Counted from the stretch's first letter, positions 50,837 through 61,253 are shown. The stretch is 64,000 nt of DNA from JAEXOD01 sp964652025 (GCA_964652025.1 CAZYZX010000001.1:496001-560000), one strand, 5' to 3'. A program made the numbers and translations. The notes: generated by a model not told the origin, from the sequence alone.

Positions 50837-52139
50837 TTATCATCTCACTTCTTTTGTATTCATTAAATGCATATTCAAGTCTTAATGAATTAAATGGTAA
50901 AATTAATAAAGTAAATCCCAAACCATAACCAGAATTAAAATCATTTAATGGCATTCTTTGATGATTATTAAAAACGGTTCCAGTATCTCCAAAAAGATAA
51001 AAATATAATTCAATTCTTGCTGAAGTAAGTTTTTTAGGAAGTAATGGTAAATCTACACTAAAATCCCAATTTTTTATAATAGGATGTACAATTTCAAATG
51101 ATCCAAGTAAATAATTATTCCCCTCTTGAACTTCATTTTTATAACCCCTAACGTAATTATCCGTTCCTAAATAAGATAAATCATAAAAAGGTACTTTGTC
51201 TCCAAAAGTGTGTCTTAAATTAAGCCGCCATTTAATATAAAAGCTATTAATAAGCTTTTGATATTGTCTATAATCAAATGTTGCCACATTATAATTTACA
51301 TCCCATAAACCAAAGCCTAATTTTGTAAGCATAGTTGAAGCATAAATACCTGATAGTGGGTATTGTATCAAATCTCTAGTATCGTATGTATAACCCAAGC
51401 CTATTTTAAATGCTCTGTTTAGATTACTGTTCTTATTTAGAATATAATTTAATCCAGATTCTTTAATATCAACATAAGAAAAACCTAAACCTAAGTAAGC
51501 AAAGTTAAAATTATCAATTCTTTTACCTAATGTAAAATCAATCTTCTTAAAATTATAAGAAAATTCACTTCCAAACATCTTTTCAGCACTATTACTTTTA
51601 TTCAACATTTTTTGTACGGAAATATTCGTTAATAGGCTTAAATTTAATTTTTCAACTATAAGTGGATTAAAGTATTCAATATAATAAGATGGGTCGTAAC
51701 CAAGTTCTATTTTTGTTTTAATTTCTTCGTTTCTTCCTCTAAAATTTTTATATTGAACATATAACCCATATGAAGCTTGATTTAGATTTTTATCTCTTAA
51801 TCTTACAAATGGTATTGGATAAATATACCAACTTTCATCAACTCTAATTACTAAAATATTGGTAACAGGTTCTGTGGTTTGCTTAAAATATAATTTAACT
51901 TTATTAAATATACCCAAGCTAAAGATACGTTCGCTATTAAAATCTAATGTTTGCCCATTTACAACGTCCCCTACATTAAAGGTCAATTCTCGTAATATTA
52001 TATAATCTTGAGTAACCTTATTTCCAATAATTTTAATTGAATCTACCTTTAAATTATCATATTTACCTAATACCAAGGAATCAACTTGAGCAAAGTATAA
52101 TGAACTAGTAAACAAAAATATAAGAAGTGTTTTTATCAT
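50814..52139 (-). CDS. Single-POTRA Omp85-type outer-membrane protein
   Basis: A 441-residue exported protein with signal peptide MIKTLLIFLFTSSLYFAQ. One POTRA domain is visible (about residues 30-105: VDSIKIIGNKVTQDYIILREL to ILVIRVDE), then a beta-barrel with the Omp85 features YDTRDLIQYP and DNYVRGYKNE, ending in a C-terminal aromatic residue (ATGFSF). BamA has five POTRA domains and TamA three, so this is neither. Single-POTRA Omp85 proteins are seen in several Bacteroidota-related groups and may insert or export a subset of outer-membrane components. It shares an operon with purK, purE, gcvP and rsmE. Confidence 0.85.
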   Translation of the reverse strand: MIKTLLIFLFTSSLYFAQVDSLVLGKYDNLKVDSIKIIGNKVTQDYIILRELTFNVGDVVNGQTLDFNSERIFSLGIFNKVKLYFKQTTEPVTNILVIRVDESWYIYPIPFVRLRDKNLNQASYGLYVQYKNFRGRNEEIKTKIELGYDPSYYIEYFNPLIVEKLNLSLLTNISVQKMLNKSNSAEKMFGSEFSYNFKKIDFTLGKRIDNFNFAYLGLGFSYVDIKESGLNYILNKNSNLNRAFKIGLGYTYDTRDLIQYPLSGIYASTMLTKLGFGLWDVNYNVATFDYRQYQKLINSFYIKWRLNLRHTFGDKVPFYDLSYLGTDNYVRGYKNEVQEGNNYLLGSFEIVHPIIKNWDFSVDLPLLPKKLTSARIELYFYLFGDTGTVFNNHQRMPLNDFNSGYGLGFTLLILPFNSLRLEYAFNEYKRSEMIIATGFSF

Positions 52140-52158
52140 TAAATTTTACCAATAGTTT

Positions 52159-52575
52159 TTAAATACCACAAAGACTGCAATAAACAGCTATACACATATC
52201 TTGATAAACGATAATTCCTTTATCTAAAACGGGCTTAACGGCGTAATCGTTCCTTATGCCTTGTTGTAGCCATAAGATTTTGGGATTTACAGCAATAACA
52301 TCGTCTATAATACCCGGTATATCCTCGCTTCGCCTATAAACGTTCACAATGTCTATTTGTTCATTAATATCTTTTAAGGATTTAAAAACCTTTATTCCAT
52401 CTATTTCTTTTTCGTCAATTGTGGGATTTACACCAAAAACTTTATAACCTTTTGATACTAATAAAGAAGCAATTTCCCTACTAGTTTTATATGGGTTTTT
52501 AGAAAAACCAAGAACCGCAATAGTTTTTGCGGTTCTTAGTTGTTGTTCAATAATTTTTAGTTCTTTATCGTACAT
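52159..52575 (-). CDS. CoA-binding-domain protein (YccU-like)
   Basis: A 138-residue Rossmann-fold protein of the CoA-binding family typified by YccU. The nucleotide-binding loop is IAVLGFSKNPYKTSREIAS, followed by GVNPTIDEKEIDGI, VNVYRRSEDIPGI and LWLQQGIRND. The C-terminus MCIAVYCSLCGI carries three cysteines. The molecular role of the family is not established. It overlaps gcvP by one base. Confidence 0.9.
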   Translation of the reverse strand: MYDKELKIIEQQLRTAKTIAVLGFSKNPYKTSREIASLLVSKGYKVFGVNPTIDEKEIDGIKVFKSLKDINEQIDIVNVYRRSEDIPGIIDDVIAVNPKILWLQQGIRNDYAVKPVLDKGIIVYQDMCIAVYCSLCGI

Positions 52576-55436
52576 TATTTATAACTCTCTATTGGTAAGC
52601 AACTACAAACTAAGTTTCTATCACCGTATGCATTATTAATTCTAGATACAGTTGCCCAAAACTTGTTTTCTTTTGTATAGGGTAACGGGAATCCCGCTTT
52701 TTCTCTTGTGTATGAATGTTCCCAATTATCAGAACATACTTCTGTTATAGTATGAGGAGCATGCTTTAAAACGTTATCCTCTTTTGAATATATCCCTTTT
52801 TCTATTTCTTCAATTTCCTTGCGTATTTCAATCATAGCATCACAAAATCTATCTAACTCTGCTTTAGACTCGCTTTCTGTTGGTTCAACCATTAAAGTGC
52901 CGTGTACTGGGAAAGATACTGTAGGTGCATGGAAAGAATAATCCATTAATCTTTTTGCAATGTCTTCAACATCTACACTTGCAATTTGCTTAAATTCATG
53001 CATATCAAAAATTAATTCATGTGCAATAAATCCATTTTCACCTTTGTATAATACTTTATAGTATTTTTCAAGCTTAGCTTTTATATAATTTGCATTTAAA
53101 ATTGCAAATTTTGTTGCATTTTGCAATCCTTTTTCACCCATCATTTTAATGTAAGCATGGGAAATTGGTAAAATAGATGCACTACCAAACGGAGCGGCTG
53201 AAACAGCAGATGTTCCCTTCCCATCAAGTGCAAAATGTTTTGGTAAAAATGGAAGTAAATGTTCTGCTACTGCAATAGGTCCCATACCCGGTCCACCTCC
53301 ACCGTGTGGTATACTAAAAGTTTTATGTAAATTTAGGTGACAAACATCGGCTCCAATAATGGCTGGACTTGTTAATCCAACCTGGGCGTTCATATTGGCT
53401 CCATCCATATAAACTTGCCCACCATATTGGTGAATAATATCGCATATTTCTACAATTGCTTCTTCAAATACACCATGTGTGGATGGATATGTAACCATCA
53501 ATGCTGCCAAATTATTTTTATGTTCTTCAGCTTTTAACTTCAAATCATTAACATCAATATTTCCATTACTATCGCAATTTACTACAACAACTTTACCACC
53601 AGCCATAACTGCACTTGCTGGGTTGGTGCCATGTGCACTAGAAGGTATTAATATAACATTTCTGTGTCCTTCTCCCTTGCTGCATAAATAAGAGCGAATT
53701 ACAGATAATCCTGTATACTCTCCTTGTGCTCCAGAATTTGGTTGAAATGATATACCTTTAAACCCTGTTATTTTACATAAATCCTCTGCTAATTCATCTA
53801 TTATTTTTTTGTATCCTAATGCTTGATCTTGTGGCACAAATGGATGTAGGTTTGCAAATTCGGGTATTTCTATTGCAAACATTTCAGTTGCTGCGTTCAA
53901 TTTCATTGTGCAAGAACCAAGTGGTATCATAGATGAAGTTAAAGATAAATCTTTCTTCTCTAAATTTTTTATATATCGCATTAATTCAGTTTCAGAACGA
54001 TACATCTTAAATATTGGATGTGTTAAATATTCTGATTTTCTAACAAGTGTAACAGGAATTGAGCTATCTAAAAAGTCATAATTAATATTTAAATTAGAAT
54101 TAGAAGAAGCAACTTTAAATACTTCTAAAATATCATCTAAATCTTTTTGTAAAGTTGTTTCATCAACGGAAATTAATACGCTATTATTTTCGTACCAAAA
54201 GTTAATTTCTTTTTTTAAGGCTTCAGTTTTTATTTTATTTAATAAATCTTCGTTTTCTAAATCAACTTTTAAGGTATCAAAAAAGAATTGATTTGTTTGA
54301 TTAAAACCTAATTGTTTTAATCCATAATTAAGGTATTTTGCACTATTATTTACTCTTGTAGCAATGTGCTTTAATCCATCTGCCCCATGATAAACAGCAT
54401 ACATACCTGCCATAATAGCTAATAATGCTTGAGCTGTACAAATATTACTTGTGGCTTTTTCTCTTTTTATATGTTGCTCTCTTGTTTGTAATGCCATTCT
54501 AAGCGCTCTATTTCCCTTTGCGTCTATAGAAACACCTATTATTCTACCAGGAATTAACCTTTTAAATTCATCTTTAACTGCAAAATAAGCTGCGTGTGGT
54601 CCGCCATATCCCATTGGAATGCCAAAGCGCTGTGTACTACCCAATACTACATCTGCACCAAACTCGCCAGGAGGAGTTAAAATGCATAGACTTAATATGT
54701 CTGCCGCAACCGCACAGTAAATGCCTTTTTCTGTAGCATTCTTAAATAATTCCGTAAAGTCTTTAATTAAACCATGATAATTAGGATATTGAACTAAAAT
54801 ACCATAAATCTCATCGCTTAAAACAAAATTTTCTGTTTTTTCTATTTTTAATTTAATTCCAAGTGGCAAAGCTCTTGTTGCTAAAACGTCAATTGTTTGT
54901 GGTAATAAATCTTCTGCAACCAAAAAAACATTTGCATTTTTTTTGTTAGCTTTTCTAGCATTAAATAACATAATCATTGCTTCAGCAGCAGCTGTAGCTT
55001 CATCTAATAAAGAAGCATTAGCAACAGGTAATCCAGTTAAATCTGAAATTACTGTCTGAAAATTTAACAAAGCTTCTAATCTGCCTTGGGATATTTCTGC
55101 TTGGTATGGTGTATATTGTGTATACCAACCTGGATTTTGTAAGATGTTCCTTTTTATTACAGACGGAGTAATTGTACCATAATAACCCATCCCAATAAAG
55201 GAACGATACAACTTATTTAATTTTGCTGTTTCGTTAATTTGTTGCAAATATTCGTATTCGCTTAGTCCTGTGCTGTTTTCATCAACTTCAAACTTTTTAA
55301 TTTGTGCGGGTATTGTTTTATCAATTAACTCATCTAAACTATTTACCCCAATTTCCTGTAGCATTTTGTTAACATCATCGTTTAACGATCCAATATGTCT
55401 GTTTTGAAAATTGTCTGTTATCCTCAGTTCTTTCAT
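52575..55436 (-). CDS. gcvP: Glycine dehydrogenase (decarboxylating), P-protein
   Basis: A 953-residue single-chain P-protein of the glycine cleavage system, joining what are two subunits (gcvPA, gcvPB) in Gram-positive bacteria. It decarboxylates glycine and loads the aminomethyl group on lipoyl-H-protein. Seen are GMGYYGTITPSVI, DEATAAAEAM, QRFGIPMGYGGPHAAYF, the PLP lysine in NLHKTFSIPHGGGGPG and a complete C-terminus. The H- and T-protein genes are not in the window. In this operon it follows purE. Glycine is a product of purine breakdown and a precursor for purine synthesis, so the linkage to purE/purK makes metabolic sense. Confidence 0.96.
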   Translation of the reverse strand: MKELRITDNFQNRHIGSLNDDVNKMLQEIGVNSLDELIDKTIPAQIKKFEVDENSTGLSEYEYLQQINETAKLNKLYRSFIGMGYYGTITPSVIKRNILQNPGWYTQYTPYQAEISQGRLEALLNFQTVISDLTGLPVANASLLDEATAAAEAMIMLFNARKANKKNANVFLVAEDLLPQTIDVLATRALPLGIKLKIEKTENFVLSDEIYGILVQYPNYHGLIKDFTELFKNATEKGIYCAVAADILSLCILTPPGEFGADVVLGSTQRFGIPMGYGGPHAAYFAVKDEFKRLIPGRIIGVSIDAKGNRALRMALQTREQHIKREKATSNICTAQALLAIMAGMYAVYHGADGLKHIATRVNNSAKYLNYGLKQLGFNQTNQFFFDTLKVDLENEDLLNKIKTEALKKEINFWYENNSVLISVDETTLQKDLDDILEVFKVASSNSNLNINYDFLDSSIPVTLVRKSEYLTHPIFKMYRSETELMRYIKNLEKKDLSLTSSMIPLGSCTMKLNAATEMFAIEIPEFANLHPFVPQDQALGYKKIIDELAEDLCKITGFKGISFQPNSGAQGEYTGLSVIRSYLCSKGEGHRNVILIPSSAHGTNPASAVMAGGKVVVVNCDSNGNIDVNDLKLKAEEHKNNLAALMVTYPSTHGVFEEAIVEICDIIHQYGGQVYMDGANMNAQVGLTSPAIIGADVCHLNLHKTFSIPHGGGGPGMGPIAVAEHLLPFLPKHFALDGKGTSAVSAAPFGSASILPISHAYIKMMGEKGLQNATKFAILNANYIKAKLEKYYKVLYKGENGFIAHELIFDMHEFKQIASVDVEDIAKRLMDYSFHAPTVSFPVHGTLMVEPTESESKAELDRFCDAMIEIRKEIEEIEKGIYSKEDNVLKHAPHTITEVCSDNWEHSYTREKAGFPLPYTKENKFWATVSRINNAYGDRNLVCSCLPIESYK

Positions 55437-55484
55437 ATGTTAATCTCTTTCTTATTGAATTGTTTAATTTTTTTTTATTAATTG

Positions 55485-55973
55485 TTAATAAACTAATTTA
55501 TCATTTTTAGAAATTGATTCGTTATAAATTTCTTGCATATATTCAGTTAATTTATTCATTAAAAGATTATCATTCAATGCTAAAATTTTTATAGCTAATA
55601 ATCCAGCATTTTTAGATTGATTAATCCCTACAGTTGCAACTGGAACGCCGGCAGGCATTTGAACAATAGAAAGTAAACTATCTAAACCATTTAATGCTTT
55701 GCTTTGAACAGGAACTCCTATTACTGGTAGCTCTGTGTAAGATGCAGTCATCCCAGGTAAATGTGCGGCACCACCAGCACCAGCTATAATAACTTTTATT
55801 CCCCTCCCTTTTGCACTTTTTGCATATTCAGCCATATAAGCGGGAGTTCTATGAGCGCTTACGATTTTAACTTCAAATGGAACTTCAAACTTTTTGCAAA
55901 TTTCTATTGCTCCATTTAACGAAGGAAGGTCAGAATCACTTCCCATTATAATGCCAACTACGGGATTATCCAT
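55485..55973 (-). CDS. purE: N5-carboxyaminoimidazole ribonucleotide mutase
   Basis: A 162-residue class I PurE that converts N5-CAIR to CAIR in purine synthesis. IIMGSDSDLPSLNGA, VKIVSAHRTPAYM and IIAGAGGAAHLPGMTAS contain the conserved Ser, Asp and His of the active site. It starts 9 bases after purK ends and the two proteins act in sequence. Confidence 0.97.
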   Translation of the reverse strand: MDNPVVGIIMGSDSDLPSLNGAIEICKKFEVPFEVKIVSAHRTPAYMAEYAKSAKGRGIKVIIAGAGGAAHLPGMTASYTELPVIGVPVQSKALNGLDSLLSIVQMPAGVPVATVGINQSKNAGLLAIKILALNDNLLMNKLTEYMQEIYNESISKNDKLVY

Positions 55974-55982
55974 TTTATTTCC

Positions 55983-57107
55983 TTATATATTTGCTACTTT
56001 TTCAATTTCTTCAGCTTTTTTTAATATTTCATTTAAATTATTTCCCACAATCGTAATATGTCCCATCTTTCTCCCAATTCTACTTTCTGCTTTACCATAT
56101 ATATGTAAACTAACTTCAGGGTGTTTTAATACTTCTTCATAATTTAATAATTTACCAATACCATTTCGTTTACCTAAAAGATTTACCATTACAGCAAATG
56201 GTTTTTTCATATCAGTTGAACCTAATGGTAAATTTAATACGGAACGAACATGATTTTCGAATTGGGATGTAACACAGGCATCTATTGTATAATGTGCAGT
56301 ATTATGCGGCCTTGGAGCTATTTCATTAACTAATAACTTGTTGTCTTTTGTTAAAAACATCTCAATTGTATAAATTCCATATCCATTAACCGATTGTATA
56401 CATTCTAAACCAATACCCTCTGCTTCAAATTTTAATTTATTACTAATATTCAATGGAGCTATTACTTTTTTACAAATTCCATTCTCTTGTATTGTTTCTA
56501 CAACAGGATAAACTTTAACTTCATTTACAGTTCTTACAATAGTAACAGCTATTTCTTTTTCAAAATCTATAAATTTTTCTGCTAATAATGTATCATGACG
56601 TTTAGTTAATTTATCAAATGCAATTTCAAAATCTTCTACATTTTTTATAACAGCATTTCCATATCCATCATATCCTAATTTCTTAGATTTTAAAACAAAT
56701 GGTAATCCTAAATTTTGTAAAATGATTTCATAATCAGATTTCATTTTAACTTCTAAAAACTTTGGTACAGGTATATTATATTTGTTAAAAGTAGTTTTTT
56801 GTATAAACTTATCTTGTATTAAAGAAATTGTATTAGATGATGGTATAACTTTTTTGCCTAAATTTTCTAAAAACTCTAACCTATCCGGATTTATAAACTC
56901 ACTTTCTAATGTAATAACATCACAATTTTCTGAGAACTTTTTTAATAATTCATCATCATTAACATTACCAACAAAATCATTTTTTGTTAGCATGCCCGCT
57001 GGAGAGTTTATTTCTTTTTCTAAAATGGTAACATTAAAACCTAATCTATAAGCAGCTAATGTAGACATCCTAGCTAGCTGACCGCCGCCTAATATTCCTA
57101 TATTCAT
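55983..57107 (-). CDS. purK: 5-(carboxyamino)imidazole ribonucleotide synthase
   Basis: A 374-residue ATP-grasp enzyme that carboxylates AIR to N5-CAIR. The N-terminal Rossmann part is MNIGILGGGQLARMST; ATP-grasp elements are FVLKSKKLGYDGYGN, EKFIDFEKEIAVTIVR and the metal-binding VNEIAPRPHNTAHYTIDA. It opens the minus-strand operon that also holds purE, gcvP, the CoA-binding protein, the Omp85-type protein and rsmE. The order purK-purE is the reverse of E. coli. The 258 bases upstream are an A+T-rich divergent region with no recognised operator. Confidence 0.96.
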   Translation of the reverse strand: MNIGILGGGQLARMSTLAAYRLGFNVTILEKEINSPAGMLTKNDFVGNVNDDELLKKFSENCDVITLESEFINPDRLEFLENLGKKVIPSSNTISLIQDKFIQKTTFNKYNIPVPKFLEVKMKSDYEIILQNLGLPFVLKSKKLGYDGYGNAVIKNVEDFEIAFDKLTKRHDTLLAEKFIDFEKEIAVTIVRTVNEVKVYPVVETIQENGICKKVIAPLNISNKLKFEAEGIGLECIQSVNGYGIYTIEMFLTKDNKLLVNEIAPRPHNTAHYTIDACVTSQFENHVRSVLNLPLGSTDMKKPFAVMVNLLGKRNGIGKLLNYEEVLKHPEVSLHIYGKAESRIGRKMGHITIVGNNLNEILKKAEEIEKVANI

Positions 57108-57354
57108 CTAAACCTTAAATAAAATTAATTTAGCTTTAAATTTAAGAATAAAATTTTAGATTTTAAAGAAAAGTTAAATTTATTAAAATAAAATATAACC
57201 AATTTAACTCAAATTATTTTTGTTTTTTTAGCACAGATAGTAATTAAAAATATATAAATTTTATTTATCTAAATAATTATAATTATTTTATTTTTATTAT
57301 TATTTTATTAATTTAAAAATTCTATTAAATTTGTTTAATTTACTATTTAGGTGT

Positions 57355-57360
57355 GGAAGG
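57355..57360 (+). promoter_or_regulatory. Ribosome-binding site that fixes the TTG start of the AAA+ gene
   Basis: GGAAGG lies 5 bases upstream of a TTG codon, a good Shine-Dalgarno match at normal spacing. An in-frame stop (TAA at 57362-57364) lies immediately before the TTG, and the first in-frame ATG is about 22 codons downstream, inside the first repeat. This supports initiation at the TTG. Confidence 0.7.
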
Positions 57361-57365
57361 TTTAA

Positions 57366-60300
57366 TTGAAAAATCCTGAGTTTGAACAAGCATTAAAAGA
57401 AACATACGAAAATTTGTGGAATGGTAGATTTAGAATGGCTCTTAACTCTTCTAAATCTTTATTGCATCTTGATCCTGAAGATCCAGAAGCTAATTTATTA
57501 CATGCCTGGGCTCTATTAGAAAATGGTCATCCCGTAAAAGCAATGGATTTTATTAATAATGCCATTAATATTTCTCCAGAACAGGCTAATTTATTTATGA
57601 TTAGAGGATATTTGTTTTCTAGAATTTGTATTTATGAAAATGCCAACAAAGACCTTATTAATTCAATTAAAAAACAGATAGAAGTTCTTACATTTACTTA
57701 CTTAAATTATGCCCGCAGCTTAGCAGGCTTAAAAGAGTACGATAAAGCTTTAGACATAATTAACATCTTATTAATCTTAGATAACAAAAAAAGCTATGAA
57801 AAAATTAAAAAATATATAAATATTGCAATTGAATTATCTAAAACAAATAATAAACTTAAGCAAAAATATGCTGAGCAATTAATTTTTGAAGCTACTGAAG
57901 CTATTAAGCATAAAGAATATTGGTTTTCGCTTTTAGTAAGTCAAAAAATATTATCCCAAGATGTAATTACTCCAAGAATTTTTGGAGATGCTGAGCTTTT
58001 AGAACTTGAATCTTTAGTTTCCCTATTTCAATTTAAACCAGCTTGGGAAAAAGTTAAGTTGTTAAAACATAAGTATTCTGGTGATTCTAAATTTAAAAAT
58101 ATTTACAATATTTTAGAAAAATTAAAAGGTATTGAATTTGATATTGAAGATAAACCTATTGATGAAACCCCGGGAACAGAAATAAAGGCTGTTAGCGAGG
58201 ATGATAATAGTACAACTACACAAAAAACAAATAACAAAAATATAAATGTTGATTTAACACCTAAATTTTATGAAAATAATTTTGCTGATATTTTTTCATT
58301 TAAACTATTTAGTGTAAATGAAGAAGAAGCAACTGGAGAACGTAATTATTACTCGCAATTTGATAAAAAAAATACATTTTTTATTGGTGCGGAAATAATT
58401 TTTAATAATTTATTTTTTGATATTGAAGATAAGATATTAAAAGGCACTGCTAAATGGTTTTTAAATGATACATTTTTAGGAAAAAGCGATTTTCATATCA
58501 ACGTAAAAAAATCTTGGGATTCTGTTATTTTCGTTCAGTCCTACGGTACTAATCAAAAAAATGCTTGGGAAGATGGGGTTGCTAAAGTTCAAATTTATAT
58601 AGAAAACACTTTAGTTGCCGAAAGATGTTTTGTAATTGGAAATGAATTTATTTTAGAGCGTTTAGATACTACCGATGAACAAATAAATGATAATTTAAGT
58701 GAAGACACTGAAGAACTAAGCTTAGAAAAATTATTGGAAGACTTTAACAAATTTACTGGACTTAATTCTGTTAAAAATGCGTTAAATGATTTTGTATCTT
58801 ACTTAAATTTCATAAATGATAGAAAAAAATTAGGACTAAAATCTAAGGATGATTTATCAATTAATGCTCTGTTTTTAGGCAACCCTGGTACTGGGAAAAC
58901 AACTGTTGCTAGATTACTTGGCAAAATTTTTAAAGCAATGGGAATTTTACCAAAAGGTCATATTGTAGAAGTTGACCGCGCTGGGCTTGTTGGTCAATAT
59001 ATTGGTGAAACTGCTCAAAAAACTGAAAAAGTGATTAATGATGCAATAGGTGGAATTTTATTTATTGATGAAGCTTATACATTGGTTAAAAAAGGTAGCA
59101 GCGGACAAGATTTCGGTCAAGAAGCTATTGATACCCTATTAAAACGCATGGAGGACTTAAAGGGTCAATTTTGTGTAATAGCTGCTGGCTATACAGACGA
59201 GATGGAGGATTTTTTGAATTCCAACCCTGGAATGAAATCTAGATTTAATCATAAATTTATTTTTGAAGATTATACACCCGATGAGCTTTATGAAATTTTG
59301 CTTAATTTAGCTGCTAAGGAAGAATACTTAATAGAAAATGAAGCTGAAGAATTAATTAAAAAGCAGTTAATTGATTTATATAGATTAAGAGATAAAACTT
59401 TTGGCAATGCAAGGCTTATTAATAATATTTTTGCTAGCTTAAAAATGAGTTTATCTAAACGTTATAATCAATTACCCGATGAACAAAAAACTAAAGATGC
59501 TTTAGTAACTATTACTGCAGAAGATGTTAACTATGTGTTTAGTACCTCAAGCAATAAAGATTTTGATATTCCAATTAACGAAGAATTATTAAAAGATGAA
59601 TTTGATAAATTAAACTCATTAATAGGTCTTTCTAATATTAAAAAGGAAGTTAATGAGCTTATTAAACTTGCTAGATTTTTTAAACAACAAAATATCAACA
59701 TAAAGGAAAGATTTAGTGACCATATCTTATTTTATGGAAATCCCGGCACTGGTAAAACAACAGTTGCAAGAATAATTAGTAAAATTTATTCGGCTTTAGG
59801 TATTTTACCTCGTGGACATTTAGTAGAAACAGATAGACAAGGTTTAGTTGCATCTCATATTGGTGGAACAGCAGAAAAAACAACTAATTTAATCAACAAG
59901 GCCATTGGTGGAACTCTATTTGTAGATGAAGCTTATACACTTACCAAAGGTGGTGAAAACGATTTTGGCAAAGAAGCAATTGATACTTTACTTAAGCGCA
60001 TGGAAGATGATAGAGGTAAATTTATAGTTATTGCGGCTGGATATACTGATGAAATGAAGCAGTTTTTAAACAGTAACCCTGGTATGACTTCTAGATTTAC
60101 TCGTACTTTTACTTTTGAAGATTATACCCCTGAAGAGATGTTGGAATTATTTAAAATTTATGCAAAAGAAAAAGAAGTTGAAATATCTGAAAATACTTTA
60201 GATAAAGTTTTTCATCATTTTACTGAATTATACCGTAATAGAGATAAAACATTTGGCAATGCACGAGTAGTTAGAAATTTCTTTAATAAAGCTTATCAAA

Positions 60301-61253
60301 ATTATCTATTAAGATTATCTGAAATTGGCGATGACACAAGTGAAAATATTGAAAAATGCTTAATTATTTCAGATTGTTTTGAAAGTGATAATAATACTCA
60401 AAAAAATAAATACGAAATACAAATAAATCAGCAGTTACTAGATCAATACCTTGACGAATTAAACAAACTAACAGGTTTAGACTCTGTTAAAAGTTCAATT
60501 GCAAAACTTATTAATAGCTTAAAAGTATCTAAATTAAGAAAAGAACGTGGGTTACAAGTAATTGAAAAAAGTCTACACTCTGTTTTTATTGGTAATCCTG
60601 GTACTGGAAAAACCACTGTAGCAAGGCTTATTAGTAAAATATATAAAGAAATGGGCTTAATAGAAAAAGGTCACTTAATAGAAGTTGATAGAGCAGATTT
60701 AGTTGCTGGTTACAGTGGTCAAACGGCTTTAAAGACTGATAAAGTTATTCAACAAGCATTAGGAGGTACATTATTTATAGACGAAGCCTATACCCTTTCC
60801 CGTGGTAGTAATGATTTTGGTCAAGAAGCTATTGATACTTTGCTTAAACGCATGGAAGATTATAAAGGACAGTTTATTGTTATTGTAGCTGGTTACACAC
60901 AAGAAATGAAAAGATTTTTAGATTCAAATCCCGGTCTAAAATCAAGATTTACTAATATTTTTAATTTTGAAGATTATACCCCTAGACAGTTGTTAGAAAT
61001 ATCTAATAATATTGCAGAAGCTAATGGATATAGATTAGATGAAGGCGCTTTACAATTACTTTTAGAAACTTTTAATAACTTATATAAAAATAGAGATAAA
61101 AATTTTGGTAATGCCAGAACGGCGCGAAATATTTTATATAAAGCTATTAGTAATCAAGAAGAAAGAATAGCTAAACTATTTAAACATAATGATGAAGATT
61201 TAATTACTATTACATTTGAAGATGTAGAAAAGATTACAGAAGAAGATTATTAG
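57366..61253 (+). CDS. TPR protein with three tandem CbbX/SpoVK-type AAA+ ATPase modules
   Basis: A 1295-residue cytoplasmic protein with a TTG start. Residues about 1-200 are TPR-like helices (LLHLDPEDPEANLLHAWALLE). A charged linker and a beta-rich domain (about 300-440, with KGTAKWFLNDTFLGKSDFH) follow. Then three AAA+ modules repeat at about 286-residue spacing, with P-loops GNPGTGKTTVAR near residues 505, 792 and 1076. Each has its own Walker B (FIDEAYTL or FVDEAYTL), the segment RMEDxxGxF, an arginine finger (NPGMKSRF, NPGMTSRF, NPGLKSRF) and a C-terminal FGNAR sensor. All three look catalytically intact. CbbX remodels Rubisco and EccA serves type VII secretion; no such partner is here. 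It resembles a chaperone-like remodeller of unknown client. Confidence 0.88.
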   Translation: MKNPEFEQALKETYENLWNGRFRMALNSSKSLLHLDPEDPEANLLHAWALLENGHPVKAMDFINNAINISPEQANLFMIRGYLFSRICIYENANKDLINSIKKQIEVLTFTYLNYARSLAGLKEYDKALDIINILLILDNKKSYEKIKKYINIAIELSKTNNKLKQKYAEQLIFEATEAIKHKEYWFSLLVSQKILSQDVITPRIFGDAELLELESLVSLFQFKPAWEKVKLLKHKYSGDSKFKNIYNILEKLKGIEFDIEDKPIDETPGTEIKAVSEDDNSTTTQKTNNKNINVDLTPKFYENNFADIFSFKLFSVNEEEATGERNYYSQFDKKNTFFIGAEIIFNNLFFDIEDKILKGTAKWFLNDTFLGKSDFHINVKKSWDSVIFVQSYGTNQKNAWEDGVAKVQIYIENTLVAERCFVIGNEFILERLDTTDEQINDNLSEDTEELSLEKLLEDFNKFTGLNSVKNALNDFVSYLNFINDRKKLGLKSKDDLSINALFLGNPGTGKTTVARLLGKIFKAMGILPKGHIVEVDRAGLVGQYIGETAQKTEKVINDAIGGILFIDEAYTLVKKGSSGQDFGQEAIDTLLKRMEDLKGQFCVIAAGYTDEMEDFLNSNPGMKSRFNHKFIFEDYTPDELYEILLNLAAKEEYLIENEAEELIKKQLIDLYRLRDKTFGNARLINNIFASLKMSLSKRYNQLPDEQKTKDALVTITAEDVNYVFSTSSNKDFDIPINEELLKDEFDKLNSLIGLSNIKKEVNELIKLARFFKQQNINIKERFSDHILFYGNPGTGKTTVARIISKIYSALGILPRGHLVETDRQGLVASHIGGTAEKTTNLINKAIGGTLFVDEAYTLTKGGENDFGKEAIDTLLKRMEDDRGKFIVIAAGYTDEMKQFLNSNPGMTSRFTRTFTFEDYTPEEMLELFKIYAKEKEVEISENTLDKVFHHFTELYRNRDKTFGNARVVRNFFNKAYQNYLLRLSEIGDDTSENIEKCLIISDCFESDNNTQKNKYEIQINQQLLDQYLDELNKLTGLDSVKSSIAKLINSLKVSKLRKERGLQVIEKSLHSVFIGNPGTGKTTVARLISKIYKEMGLIEKGHLIEVDRADLVAGYSGQTALKTDKVIQQALGGTLFIDEAYTLSRGSNDFGQEAIDTLLKRMEDYKGQFIVIVAGYTQEMKRFLDSNPGLKSRFTNIFNFEDYTPRQLLEISNNIAEANGYRLDEGALQLLLETFNNLYKNRDKNFGNARTARNILYKAISNQEERIAKLFKHNDEDLITITFEDVEKITEEDY

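Noticed and set aside
57326..57333. TAAATTTG, matching the TAnnTTTG promoter element, before the AAA+ gene
   Set aside because: No TTTG at the required distance upstream, and such a motif is expected by chance in this very A+T-rich stretch.
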